This document shows, one piece after another, positions 1 to 7,035 of a stretch of 47,333 nucleotides of DNA. The stretch is from an uncultured SAR116 cluster alpha proteobacterium (GTDB lineage Bacteria; Pseudomonadota; Alphaproteobacteria; Puniceispirillales; Marisalimonadaceae). Positions within the stretch are counted from its first letter, which is position 1, and the number at the start of each line of letters is the position of its first letter. Made by a program: the position numbers and the translations under genes. Below the pieces are notes generated by a model. The model saw only the letters and a list, made by a program, of their open reading frames with translations. It was not told where the DNA came from and did not search any database. The stretch is from the NCBI GenBank assembly GCA_902589185.1, contig CACIRZ010000007.1:1-47333 (forward strand), given 5' to 3'.

Positions 1-37
1 AATTGAAAATTTTCATCTTACATGATTAAATTTACAT

Positions 38-1897
38 ATGAGTTCATCAGACATTGATCGTAAGATAGCTGTAATATTTGCCACTGACGTAGTTGGCTAT
101 AGCAAACATATGGAAAAAGATGAGGATGCTACTCTGGCTAGCCTTAATGACTGTAATAGGATCATAGAACCTCTTATTAAAAAACAAAAAGGCCGTATAT
201 TCAACACAGGTGGAGATTCAGTATTTGCTGAGTTTCCAAGTGCTGTTGCTGCTGTTAATACAGCTGTAGAATTCCAGAAACAGATTAAAGCCCGTAATGA
301 CAAAGATACAACAGAAGTAAAGCTAGAATACCGTATCGGTATCAATATGGGTGATGTTGTAAAACAAGGTGATGCAAACCTTATGGGAGATGGTGTTAAT
401 GTAGCAGCTAGATTAGAAGCATTAGCGCAGCCAGGTGGAATAACAATATCTAAGAATGTTTATGATCTAGTAGCTAACAAAACAAAATATGAGTTCAATG
501 ATCTAGGAATACAGAAAGTAAAGCAGAATCAGTTCCATGCTTATGACTTACTTTTAGATCCATCACAAAAGAGAAAGCTTAAGACACAATCATCTAATAT
601 CAAGTTAATAGCCATGATAGGGGGTGCTATAGCTGCCGTCTTCATAGGACTATTCTTCTCTGGGGTTTTAGATACAGAAAAAAAACTTAATGTTGAAAAT
701 TTAAAAGCTTCAATACCAGAAAATCCCTCAATTATTGTGATGCCATTTAAAAATGTTTCAAATAACGCTGAACATAGCTATTTGAGTAAATCAATTGTAG
801 AAAATATAATTTCAGTTATCAATGGATCCCCACAATTATTCGTTTTATCTAGTGAAACCAGCTTAAATGAGATTAATAAAAATTTGAATATTCAAGAAAT
901 AGCTGCAAAAAATAAAGTCAGATACGTATTAACTGGAAGTTATCAAGTATTAGGAAAAAAAATAAGGATTACTTCACAGCTAGACGATGCTTTTAAAAAA
1001 AATATTATTTGGTCAGGAAAATTTGATAATGAAGTTGATAATATGTTTGAAATTCTTGATGATATTTCAGGTACAATATTTAAGGAAGTTCACGTCAAAG
1101 TGAGTGGTTTGCCTAGAAGTGAACTTTCATATTTTGTTTCAAACAAGGATTACATGACATATCTTAAATGTCATGATTTATACGCACAGTTTTCTTCGAA
1201 AACAAATATGGAATCCTTCAAGTGTTTAAAAAAGATTTCAGATTATAAAACGAACCCATATGTGTCTATGCTGAAGGGTTGGTTGTATTTTCAAAATATT
1301 TGGATGGGAACGACTAAAGACTCCATAGTAGATATGAAATTAGCTAGAGACATTGCAGAAAAAAGTAAAAAGTCACTAACTAATGGTATGCCATACATTC
1401 TATCTGGCTGGTTAGATTTTTTAAGTAAGGATTTTGTTAATACAGAAAAAAATGCAAAAAAAGCTCTTGAGGTCGATCCTTTCAATTCTAAAATTATTCC
1501 TGTTGCTGGATCATTGTTAAGAAGATTAGGTAAATATAATGATGCTTTGCCTGTATTTACAAAAACATTAGAATTAAGTTCAAATCCTGCACATTGGGTT
1601 TGGTTTGAATACACTATCACTTTAACAGCGTTGAAAAAATATGAAAAAGCAAATGAAATCATTGAAAAGGCCCTTAAAGCAAAAGAAGCTGGCACCCAAA
1701 ATACGATATTAATTTTGAATCAAGCAGCTATTGCTATTTATGAAAACAAGATTCAAATAGCTAAAGAAAAATGCAAAAAAGCAAAATCTAGAACACCAAA
1801 TTTTGATTTAGAAAAAAATCTTAAGATGATAAGTGACACGGTTGACAAAGAATTTTATAATAATTTTCTTGTTGCCGTTAAATCTGCATGTGATTAA
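38..1897 (+). CDS. Class III adenylate/guanylate cyclase with TolB-like and TPR domains
   Basis: Membrane-tethered nucleotide cyclase, probably making cAMP from ATP. The N-terminal class III catalytic domain (about residues 8-170) has the metal aspartates D17 (ATDVVGYS) and D60 (NTGGDS) and the transition-state pair N121/R125 (GDGVNVAAR). One membrane helix lies near 190-211. It is followed by a TolB/FlgO-like domain (about 226-350) and TPR-like helical repeats (about 430-600). This architecture is common in Alphaproteobacteria, where the C-terminal part is thought to sense or dock partners. By eye the first 600 bases are somewhat GC-richer (about 36 %) than the rest (about 29 %), which may reflect conservation of the catalytic domain or mosaic origin. 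Cyclase identity is firm; the signal and the base specificity are unknown. Confidence 0.9.
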   Translation: MSSSDIDRKIAVIFATDVVGYSKHMEKDEDATLASLNDCNRIIEPLIKKQKGRIFNTGGDSVFAEFPSAVAAVNTAVEFQKQIKARNDKDTTEVKLEYRIGINMGDVVKQGDANLMGDGVNVAARLEALAQPGGITISKNVYDLVANKTKYEFNDLGIQKVKQNQFHAYDLLLDPSQKRKLKTQSSNIKLIAMIGGAIAAVFIGLFFSGVLDTEKKLNVENLKASIPENPSIIVMPFKNVSNNAEHSYLSKSIVENIISVINGSPQLFVLSSETSLNEINKNLNIQEIAAKNKVRYVLTGSYQVLGKKIRITSQLDDAFKKNIIWSGKFDNEVDNMFEILDDISGTIFKEVHVKVSGLPRSELSYFVSNKDYMTYLKCHDLYAQFSSKTNMESFKCLKKISDYKTNPYVSMLKGWLYFQNIWMGTTKDSIVDMKLARDIAEKSKKSLTNGMPYILSGWLDFLSKDFVNTEKNAKKALEVDPFNSKIIPVAGSLLRRLGKYNDALPVFTKTLELSSNPAHWVWFEYTITLTALKKYEKANEIIEKALKAKEAGTQNTILILNQAAIAIYENKIQIAKEKCKKAKSRTPNFDLEKNLKMISDTVDKEFYNNFLVAVKSACD

Positions 1898-1954
1898 ATT
1901 TATTATTTTCTCAAAATATCTTAACACTTTCACCATGGTGTAACAGGTCTAAAG

Positions 1955-2044
1955 TGTCTAGTAAAATAATTTGACCTGTCTAGTAAAACTAAATTATCAT
2001 CTTGTTAGGGAAAATAGACAAAAGGGTGTCTAGTGCTATCTAGT
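1955..2044. repeat. Cluster of TCTAGT direct repeats
   Basis: A 12-base unit, TGTCTAGTAAAA, occurs at 1955-1966 and again at 1977-1988. The shorter core TCTAGT recurs at 2029-2034 and 2039-2044. A 7-base inverted pair, ACAGGTC/GACCTGT, frames the first unit (about 1944-1950 and 1973-1979). A 10-base palindrome, CACCATGGTG, lies just upstream at 1931-1940. Such clusters can be protein-binding arms of an old integration site or repressor sites. No protein that would bind them is encoded here, so the function is unknown. Confidence 0.5.
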
Positions 2045-2084
2045 AGCAAAAATAAACATTATGATTTCAATAGGTTACAGAGGA

Positions 2085-2117
2085 AAACGACAGATTCAAT
2101 CCCAGTTAGTCCCACCA
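2085..2117 (+). other. tRNA 3'-end-like relic, possible attachment-site remnant
   Basis: The sequence GATTCAATCCC followed by GTCCCACCA resembles the T-loop and acceptor/CCA end of a tRNA. No cloverleaf can be drawn upstream, and only three of five T-stem pairs form, so it is not a working tRNA. Site-specific integrases often leave tRNA 3' fragments, and the truncated GYD gene about 90 bases downstream fits an old integration/deletion boundary. This is inference; no integrase gene is present in the window. Confidence 0.35.
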
Positions 2118-2205
2118 TCTAAAAACTTAATAATGATTAAATTTTAGTTAGTCTCTTTTTTTTTTACATTTAAATTTAAATTCTAATTGTAATATGACTT
2201 TATAG

Positions 2206-2400
2206 ATAAAAAGAGTAAGTATTTATGATGTAGTTGCTACTGTAGAATCTCCTAACTCTGATAACATGACATCTTTGAAGCTATCAATGATGAAAACTGG
2301 TGCAATCGCAGAATTAACAATTCTTGAAGATATAGATTTAAACACGATTGCCAGAGAGGGTGCAAAAATGATTGTTTTGTACAAAGCTCCCGGTAATTAG
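2206..2400 (+). pseudogene. 5'-truncated GYD-domain protein
   Basis: An open frame from 2206 to the stop at 2398-2400 encodes a segment beginning YDVVATVESPN and ending MIVLYKAPGN. This matches the second half of GYD-domain proteins (PF08734), normally about 95-105 residues with a G-Y/D-Y-D-V motif mid-protein and a C-terminal APG/PPG. The N-terminal half is missing: there is a stop at 2203-2205, no early start codon, and no matching sequence upstream in any frame. The break falls just before the motif that names the family. I read it as a gene decapitated by a deletion or insertion next to the tRNA-like relic. Confidence 0.7.
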
Positions 2401-2435
2401 GTAATTGCTTTTTTAATTCATTTTTTTGATAACTC

Positions 2436-2511
2436 ATTATTTTCAATCTGAGTTTTACAATTTATTAATTATTAATTAATGTAAATCTAAGTTTATTAGA
2501 TTGAAAATAAT
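2436..2511. repeat. 14-bp perfect inverted repeat with nested hairpin before the DUF3422 gene
   Basis: ATTATTTTCAATCT at 2436-2449 is exactly complementary to AGATTGAAAATAAT at 2498-2511, with 48 bases between. A second, mutually exclusive hairpin (AATCTAA 2484-2490 with TTAGATT 2496-2502, 5-base loop) shares part of the right arm. The right arm ends three bases before the ATG at 2515, where a ribosome-binding site would be expected, and no Shine-Dalgarno sequence is visible. It could be a switchable leader structure, a terminator for the lost GYD gene, or a small mobile-element footprint. Confidence 0.5.
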
Positions 2512-2514
2512 TAT

Positions 2515-3852
2515 ATGAAAAAAGCTACTGAAAATAGCATATTATCTTTCAAAGATGAACTTCATGCTAGACCTTACATTAAGTTAGGTAATAACTTAAG
2601 GACCTTTCATTTTGCTTATTTAATTAAAGAGAATGACGAAAAGAAAAGTTGGAATTACCTAGACAAATTTTTGAGAAAAATTAATTTTCAAAAATTAACT
2701 AATGAATCATCAAAATATTGGGTAGCAGAAGGAAAAGACTTAACTGTAAGATATGAGTGTCATACAGAATTCATCTCTTTAACCCTAATATATCCTAACA
2801 AAATTGAAAATAAAAATAAGCCTAAATTATTTGATGAAAATTTTTTAAATCTATTACCAATTGAGTTTCTAGAAAACTTTCCAGGAGATCATTTTTTATC
2901 CACATGGATTGAGATGGTCCCATCAAATTTTAATTTCAGACCAATTGATATTGAAGATTTTTTTTATCACGACAACTTTGCTGGCTCAAATGTAGCTGAA
3001 GACGGTGCTAATGTATTTATGTCATTTAAATCAGATAGAACAGACTTTCTTGGATCTGGTTTTAGAAGAGTTTTTATTCAAAATAAAAATCTCAGAACAA
3101 GAAGAACGGGTAGACTTTTGCAGAGAATTGTTGAGCTTGAAACTTATCAAGTACTTTCTTTACTAGGATTACCTCAGGTTAGGCAAGAAGCATCAAATTT
3201 AAGCAATTTAGAAAAACAAATTACTGAAATTACAAAATCTGTATCTAAAACAGCAAAAAAAAATTTAAACAAAAAATCGATTGACTATCCTGATTATCAA
3301 AAAGATTTAAATGAATTATCCTATGTAGTAGCAAAAATTGAAGAAATTGATTCTTCAACAAACTATCGATTATCTGCAACTGCAGCTTATTACAAACTTG
3401 TTGAACAAAGAATACAAGATTTAAGAGAAGAGCGTTTAGAATCATTCCAAACAAGTTATGAATTTCTTAGTAGAAGATTACAGCCTGCAATAAGAACAAC
3501 TGAAGCCTTTTCAAGAAGATTAGAATCCTTGGCAACAAGAGCACAAAGGGCAGATAATTTGGTAAGAACTCAAATTGAAATGGGTGTGCAGATTCAAAAT
3601 AAAAATTTGTTAGAATCAATGGAATTGAGAGCAAGAGCTCAATTACGTTTACAAGAAACTGTAGAGTCTTTATCTATAGTTGCAATTACTTACTATATAG
3701 TTGGTCTTTTAAGTACTTTGGTTGACCCAATAAATTTTGAAAAATTTTTTATAAGTAGAACAGTTTTTTTAGCGTTATGTGTCCCAATCATATTAATTCT
3801 TATTTGGTATATCGCAAAAATGGTCAGAAAAAAAATTAACAAGATAACATGA
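2515..3852 (+). CDS. DUF3422 family membrane-anchored protein
   Basis: A 445-residue protein of the DUF3422 family, a mostly alphaproteobacterial group of unknown function. The family's N-terminal H-A-R-P signature is seen at residues 17-20 (ELHARP). The central region is soluble and charged, with a long helical, coiled-coil-prone stretch (about 230-380) rich in Arg/Glu. Two membrane helices close the protein (about 385-403 and 416-434), so the bulk is probably cytoplasmic. The next reading frame touches its stop codon, suggesting co-transcription. A perfect inverted repeat lies directly before the start. No biochemical role can be stated. Confidence 0.85.
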   Translation: MKKATENSILSFKDELHARPYIKLGNNLRTFHFAYLIKENDEKKSWNYLDKFLRKINFQKLTNESSKYWVAEGKDLTVRYECHTEFISLTLIYPNKIENKNKPKLFDENFLNLLPIEFLENFPGDHFLSTWIEMVPSNFNFRPIDIEDFFYHDNFAGSNVAEDGANVFMSFKSDRTDFLGSGFRRVFIQNKNLRTRRTGRLLQRIVELETYQVLSLLGLPQVRQEASNLSNLEKQITEITKSVSKTAKKNLNKKSIDYPDYQKDLNELSYVVAKIEEIDSSTNYRLSATAAYYKLVEQRIQDLREERLESFQTSYEFLSRRLQPAIRTTEAFSRRLESLATRAQRADNLVRTQIEMGVQIQNKNLLESMELRARAQLRLQETVESLSIVAITYYIVGLLSTLVDPINFEKFFISRTVFLALCVPIILILIWYIAKMVRKKINKIT

Positions 3853-3893
3853 ATTTTTTAATTTATTTTTATACTTATTTGTTCAAAGGCAAC

Positions 3894-4346
3894 ATGGTGT
3901 ACAAACTTAATACTAACAATAAAGATCATATTTCAATTAAATTTTGGTACTTAGAGTGGGAAAAGTATGTGCAGAATAAAAATTATTCATCAGCTATGAA
4001 ATTATTTGAAAATGATGTTGTTAGTTTTGGTACTTGGATGGATATTGTTCAAGGTTTAGATCAGCTAAAATTAAATCAATGGAAAAATATTTGGCCTACT
4101 ATAAGTAATTTTAAATTTTTAACAGATACGCTTTTTATTCAATTATCTCCAGATAAATTGTTTGCCAATTCTATTATAATTTGGGATTCTATTGGATATA
4201 AAAATGATGGTATTTCGTTTGAAAGAACAGGAAGAGCGACAGTAACACTAAAAAGAGATAACTTAAATTCTAATTGGAAGGGAATACATACACATTTTTC
4301 ACTAAATAGAGGTGTTCCTCAACAATCATTTGGAAATTTTAAATAA
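3894..4346 (+). CDS. NTF2-like / SnoaL-type small protein
   Basis: A small soluble protein (150 residues from the chosen start) with the pattern of an NTF2-like/SnoaL fold: an N-terminal helix (FWYLEWEKYVQNKNY), a loop with W and D (GTWMDIV), and beta strands ending in WKGIHTHFSLNRG, as in ketosteroid isomerase-like proteins that carry a conserved late His. The frame could start at 3849, overlapping the DUF3422 stop, but that adds a hydrophobic leader without a ribosome-binding site. The ATG at 3894 has AAAGG four bases upstream. Substrate and function are unknown; it may be a small-molecule-binding or isomerase-like protein. Confidence 0.7.
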   Translation: MVYKLNTNNKDHISIKFWYLEWEKYVQNKNYSSAMKLFENDVVSFGTWMDIVQGLDQLKLNQWKNIWPTISNFKFLTDTLFIQLSPDKLFANSIIIWDSIGYKNDGISFERTGRATVTLKRDNLNSNWKGIHTHFSLNRGVPQQSFGNFK

Positions 4347-4392
4347 AGTTGTTGTTTTTTATCTTTCAAAGATACTAAATAAAAAAATATTT

Positions 4393-4469
4393 CGGGCCAT
4401 AGCGCAGCCTGGTAGCGCGTCCGTCTGGGGGGCGGGAGGTCGTGGGTTCAAATCCCGCTGGCCCGACCA
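4393..4469 (+). tRNA. tRNA-Pro (GGG)
   Basis: A full cloverleaf: acceptor CGGGCCA/TGGCCCG, D-stem GCGC/GCGC with loop AGCCTGGTA, anticodon loop CTGGGGG giving anticodon GGG, T-stem GTGGG/CCCGC with loop TTCAAAT, and an encoded CCA. The anticodon stem has U·G wobbles at both ends (27-43 and 31-39), recalling the odd anticodon stem of E. coli tRNA-Pro(GGG). It reads CCC and CCU codons. It sits between the NTF2-like gene and the histidine phosphatase gene. Confidence 0.95.
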
Positions 4470-4515
4470 AAAAAATAAATTAATAAATAAAGTTAAAATA
4501 AGAATATAAATAACT

Positions 4516-5079
4516 ATGAAAAAAACAATTTTTACAATTTTATTTTTTCTTTTATTAATTGTTGAAACAAATGCTAAAGAAAGTTTCATATCATTAGAAA
4601 AACTTAAAAATCATGATATAAATAAAGTTATTTTTTTAAGGCATGCCTTAGCTCCAGGTAATGGAGATCCTCCAAATTTTAATGTTAATGATTGTTCTAC
4701 TCAAAGAAATCTTGATAAGGCTGGAATAGTTCAAAGCAGAATGATTGGGCAATCTTTTAAAAATATAGGTATTAAATTTTCAAAAATTTACTCAAGTTTT
4801 TGGTGTAGGTGTAAAGACACAGCAATGAATATGGAAGTTGGTGAATTCAAAACACACTTGGGTTTAAATTCCTTTTATGAAAAACATGCTGATAGAGAGA
4901 CTACATTAAGAAAATTAAATAATTTAATTAAGGGTTTTAATAAATTAGACGGACCATACTTGTTGGTTACTCACTACGTTAATATTTTAGCTTTTACAGG
5001 TTTATCAACTTCAAGTGGAGGTATGGTTGCATATGATCTTAATACAAAAGTATCAACTCATATTAAAACAAATAACTAA
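4516..5079 (+). CDS. Exported histidine phosphatase family protein
   Basis: A 187-residue protein with a signal peptide (basic start, hydrophobic core, likely cleavage after TNA at about 20) and a histidine phosphatase (phosphoglycerate-mutase-like) domain. The nucleophile motif is F-L-R42-H43-A. The second pocket His is H153 in LLVTHYVN, and an SSFWCRCKDTA segment provides the usual second Arg. The stretch GNGDPPNF..DCSTQRNLDKAG is typical of a secreted bacterial subgroup. It probably removes phosphate from a small molecule in the periplasm; the substrate is unknown. It converges on the next gene with a 4-base overlap. Confidence 0.85.
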   Translation: MKKTIFTILFFLLLIVETNAKESFISLEKLKNHDINKVIFLRHALAPGNGDPPNFNVNDCSTQRNLDKAGIVQSRMIGQSFKNIGIKFSKIYSSFWCRCKDTAMNMEVGEFKTHLGLNSFYEKHADRETTLRKLNNLIKGFNKLDGPYLLVTHYVNILAFTGLSTSSGGMVAYDLNTKVSTHIKTNN

Positions 5080-5555
5080 TTTTTTTTATTTTCGCTATCT
5101 TTTATAATTTCATACTCGCCATCGATCACCTCACTCGTTTGAGACTTAGTCTTGAACCTACTCATATTCTGTTGAGAATTAGTATTTACAAATTCATTAA
5201 TATTATTTTTTTTAGGCTTTGTTCTATTTTTTGATTTAATTTTAAAATTAAGGATTTGTTTTGGAAAAATAAATAGAAGACTAGGCAAAGTAAATAAAAT
5301 TGCAAAGATTAAATGCCATTCTAAAACATTAATTATGCCAAAAAACACACCTATAGTTAAAAGTAAAAATGTAAATCGATAGAAAATACTAAATAAAATG
5401 ATTACCCAGGAAAAAAAAGATCCATACTCATAAGGTTCCATTAAGAATTGTATTCCTAAAAAACCAACAACCACATAGAAACAAAATAAAGATATTATTA
5501 TTCCAATTGTAATTAATCCAAATTTTAGAAGATTTGTTTGTTTTAATATGTACAT
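5076..5555 (-). CDS. Small multi-pass membrane protein of unknown function
   Basis: 159 residues, not recognised as a named family. There are three or four hydrophobic helices in the first 100 residues (about 12-35, 45-68 and 74-95), then a basic, Asn-rich tail with KSKNRTKPKKNN. The C-terminus has EVIDGEYEII, a short acidic motif of the VIDGEYE type that is often found at the ends of small alphaproteobacterial membrane proteins. It lies 13 bases downstream of the exported protein at 5569-6054, so the two are probably co-transcribed. It overlaps the phosphatase stop on the opposite strand by 4 bases. Confidence 0.65.
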   Translation of the reverse strand: MYILKQTNLLKFGLITIGIIISLFCFYVVVGFLGIQFLMEPYEYGSFFSWVIILFSIFYRFTFLLLTIGVFFGIINVLEWHLIFAILFTLPSLLFIFPKQILNFKIKSKNRTKPKKNNINEFVNTNSQQNMSRFKTKSQTSEVIDGEYEIIKDSENKKN

Positions 5556-5568
5556 AGGATTTTAATAC

Positions 5569-6054
5569 TTATTCTTTAAAAATTAACTTTCCGTTATATT
5601 TTTTTAAATAAAAAACTTTTTTCCCAGCCCAAAAACATTTTTTTTTATCTGGTGCAGCTTCTACATATTCAATTCTATCTTTCAAATGAAAAACCTGTCC
5701 ACAACCTAAAAAAGATAATATCAGTTTTCCTTTTTGAAAATTGACTTTGTCTTGTCTGCCTTTTCTTATTGTTACAAATTTTAAATCACTTGGAAAACAT
5801 TGGCCAAATTTATTTTTTTTACAATTAGGTTCTTGACTATCTATAACGGATATATGAGCGGCAATATTTTTATTAAATATAAACCCATCATTATCTAACA
5901 TTTTACAATCATCGGTTGGTTTAGAGGTTTTGCCAGAAAACTCACATTCAAACCAAGCTCCTTTTAACTCTTGGATTGCATAAGTTTTAAAACTTAAAAA
6001 AAAGAATAATAAAAAACAGGAGATTATTTTAACATTTACTCTGAATAAACTCAT
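5569..6054 (-). CDS. Secreted cysteine-rich protein of unknown function
   Basis: 161 residues with a clear signal peptide (ISCFLLFFFLSFKTYA, cleavage near 26). The mature part has six cysteines (FECEF, DDCK, PNCKK, GQCFP, LGCGQ, KKCFW), an even number that fits three disulfides in the periplasm. The sequence is beta-strand-like, with repeated Lys/Phe/Val segments, and starts GAWFECEF, resembling small ligand-binding beta-barrels, but I cannot assign a family. First gene of a probable two-gene unit with the membrane protein below it; it diverges from the TauD-like gene across 93 bases. Confidence 0.65.
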   Translation of the reverse strand: MSLFRVNVKIISCFLLFFFLSFKTYAIQELKGAWFECEFSGKTSKPTDDCKMLDNDGFIFNKNIAAHISVIDSQEPNCKKNKFGQCFPSDLKFVTIRKGRQDKVNFQKGKLILSFLGCGQVFHLKDRIEYVEAAPDKKKCFWAGKKVFYLKKYNGKLIFKE

Positions 6055-6147
6055 AGATTTCTCTTTTTTGGTTTTACAAGTTGTATTTTATAATTAATTA
6101 TAAATAAATACTAATATTTTTTCATTGGGATCTAGGGAGAGATAAAA

Positions 6148-7035
6148 ATGAAAATAGAAACAAGAGAAAAATTTCCAAATTTTGTAGGATTTGTCTCTGG
6201 AGTTGATTTGAAAAAAGAATTAAATGATGAAGCAGTTAAGATTATTGATGAGGCAATAAATAAATTGTCGGTTTTAGTATTTAAAAATCAAAGTATCAAT
6301 GATATCGAACAAGTGAGATTTACTAAATATTTCGGTGAAATAGAGGCATCAGGAAATAAATCTAATATCACAAAAGCTAAAGACAGAAGATTGTCTACAG
6401 ATTTAGCAGATGTTTCTAACCTAGACAAAGATAATAAACCTTTTACAAAAAATGATCCAAGAAGGATATTTAATTTGGGGAATAGATTATGGCACACTGA
6501 CAGCTCATTCAAAAAAATTCCTGCAAAATATTCTCTTTTATCTGCTAGAAATGTATCAAAAGAAGGAGGTAATACTGAATTTGCTGATATGAGAGACGCA
6601 TATGATTGCCTTGATAATAATATTAAATCAAAGATTGAAAATATGATTTGTGAGCATTCTTTGATTTATTCACGACAAAGACTTGGTTTTGATATGACTA
6701 AAGAATTATCTCCAGAAGAAATAAAAAACTTTACACCAGTAGAACAACCACTTGTAAGAAAAAATAATTTAACACAAAGAAAAACAATCTTTCTTTCAAG
6801 CCATATTGGAAATGTAAAGGATTGGATAAGACCAGACTCTATGTGTTTTATAGATGATTTGATTGAATATGCCACTCAAACAAAATTTAAATATGTTCAT
6901 AAATGGTCCAACAATGATCTTATAATTTGGGATAACAGACAAACCATGCACAGAGCAAGAGCTTTTGATGATTTAAAAGAAAACAGGGATATGAGAAGAA
7001 CTACTGTTTTAGGAGAGGAGCAATTAATTCAATAA
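6148..7035 (+). CDS. TauD/TfdA family 2-oxoglutarate-dependent dioxygenase
   Basis: 295 residues, normal family length. It would use Fe(II), O2 and 2-oxoglutarate to hydroxylate a small organic acid, often an aryloxy-acid, sulfonate or carnitine-like compound. Iron ligands are visible: H116 and D118 in LWHTDSSF and the distal H268 in NRQTMHRA. R283 or R284 would bind 2-oxoglutarate. The NLGNRLWHTDSSF environment is closer to 2,4-D dioxygenase-like members than to taurine dioxygenase, so the substrate stays open. A strong ribosome-binding site (AGGGAGAG) precedes the ATG. It ends directly against the convergent metC stop. Confidence 0.85.
   Translation: MKIETREKFPNFVGFVSGVDLKKELNDEAVKIIDEAINKLSVLVFKNQSINDIEQVRFTKYFGEIEASGNKSNITKAKDRRLSTDLADVSNLDKDNKPFTKNDPRRIFNLGNRLWHTDSSFKKIPAKYSLLSARNVSKEGGNTEFADMRDAYDCLDNNIKSKIENMICEHSLIYSRQRLGFDMTKELSPEEIKNFTPVEQPLVRKNNLTQRKTIFLSSHIGNVKDWIRPDSMCFIDDLIEYATQTKFKYVHKWSNNDLIIWDNRQTMHRARAFDDLKENRDMRRTTVLGEEQLIQ

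Noticed and set aside
1931-1940. CACCATGGTG palindrome as an operator or dif site
   Set aside because: Only 10 bases, too short for a dif site, and not repeated elsewhere in the window as far as I could see.
2024-2117. A complete tRNA or tmRNA piece ending at CCACCA
   Set aside because: No acceptor partner, D-arm or anticodon arm can be drawn, and the T-stem has two mismatches of five.
2252-2446. Minus-strand frame of 64 codons
   Set aside because: It is the antisense shadow of the GYD gene fragment, which has recognisable homology on the plus strand.
4312-4589. Frames on both strands across the tRNA-Pro (for example GQRDLNPRPPAPQTDALPGC)
   Set aside because: Translated tRNA sequence; the region is fully explained by tRNA-Pro and the start of the phosphatase gene.
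6148-7035. Naming the dioxygenase tauD
   Set aside because: The iron-site context is not that of taurine dioxygenase, and no tauABC transporter is adjacent.
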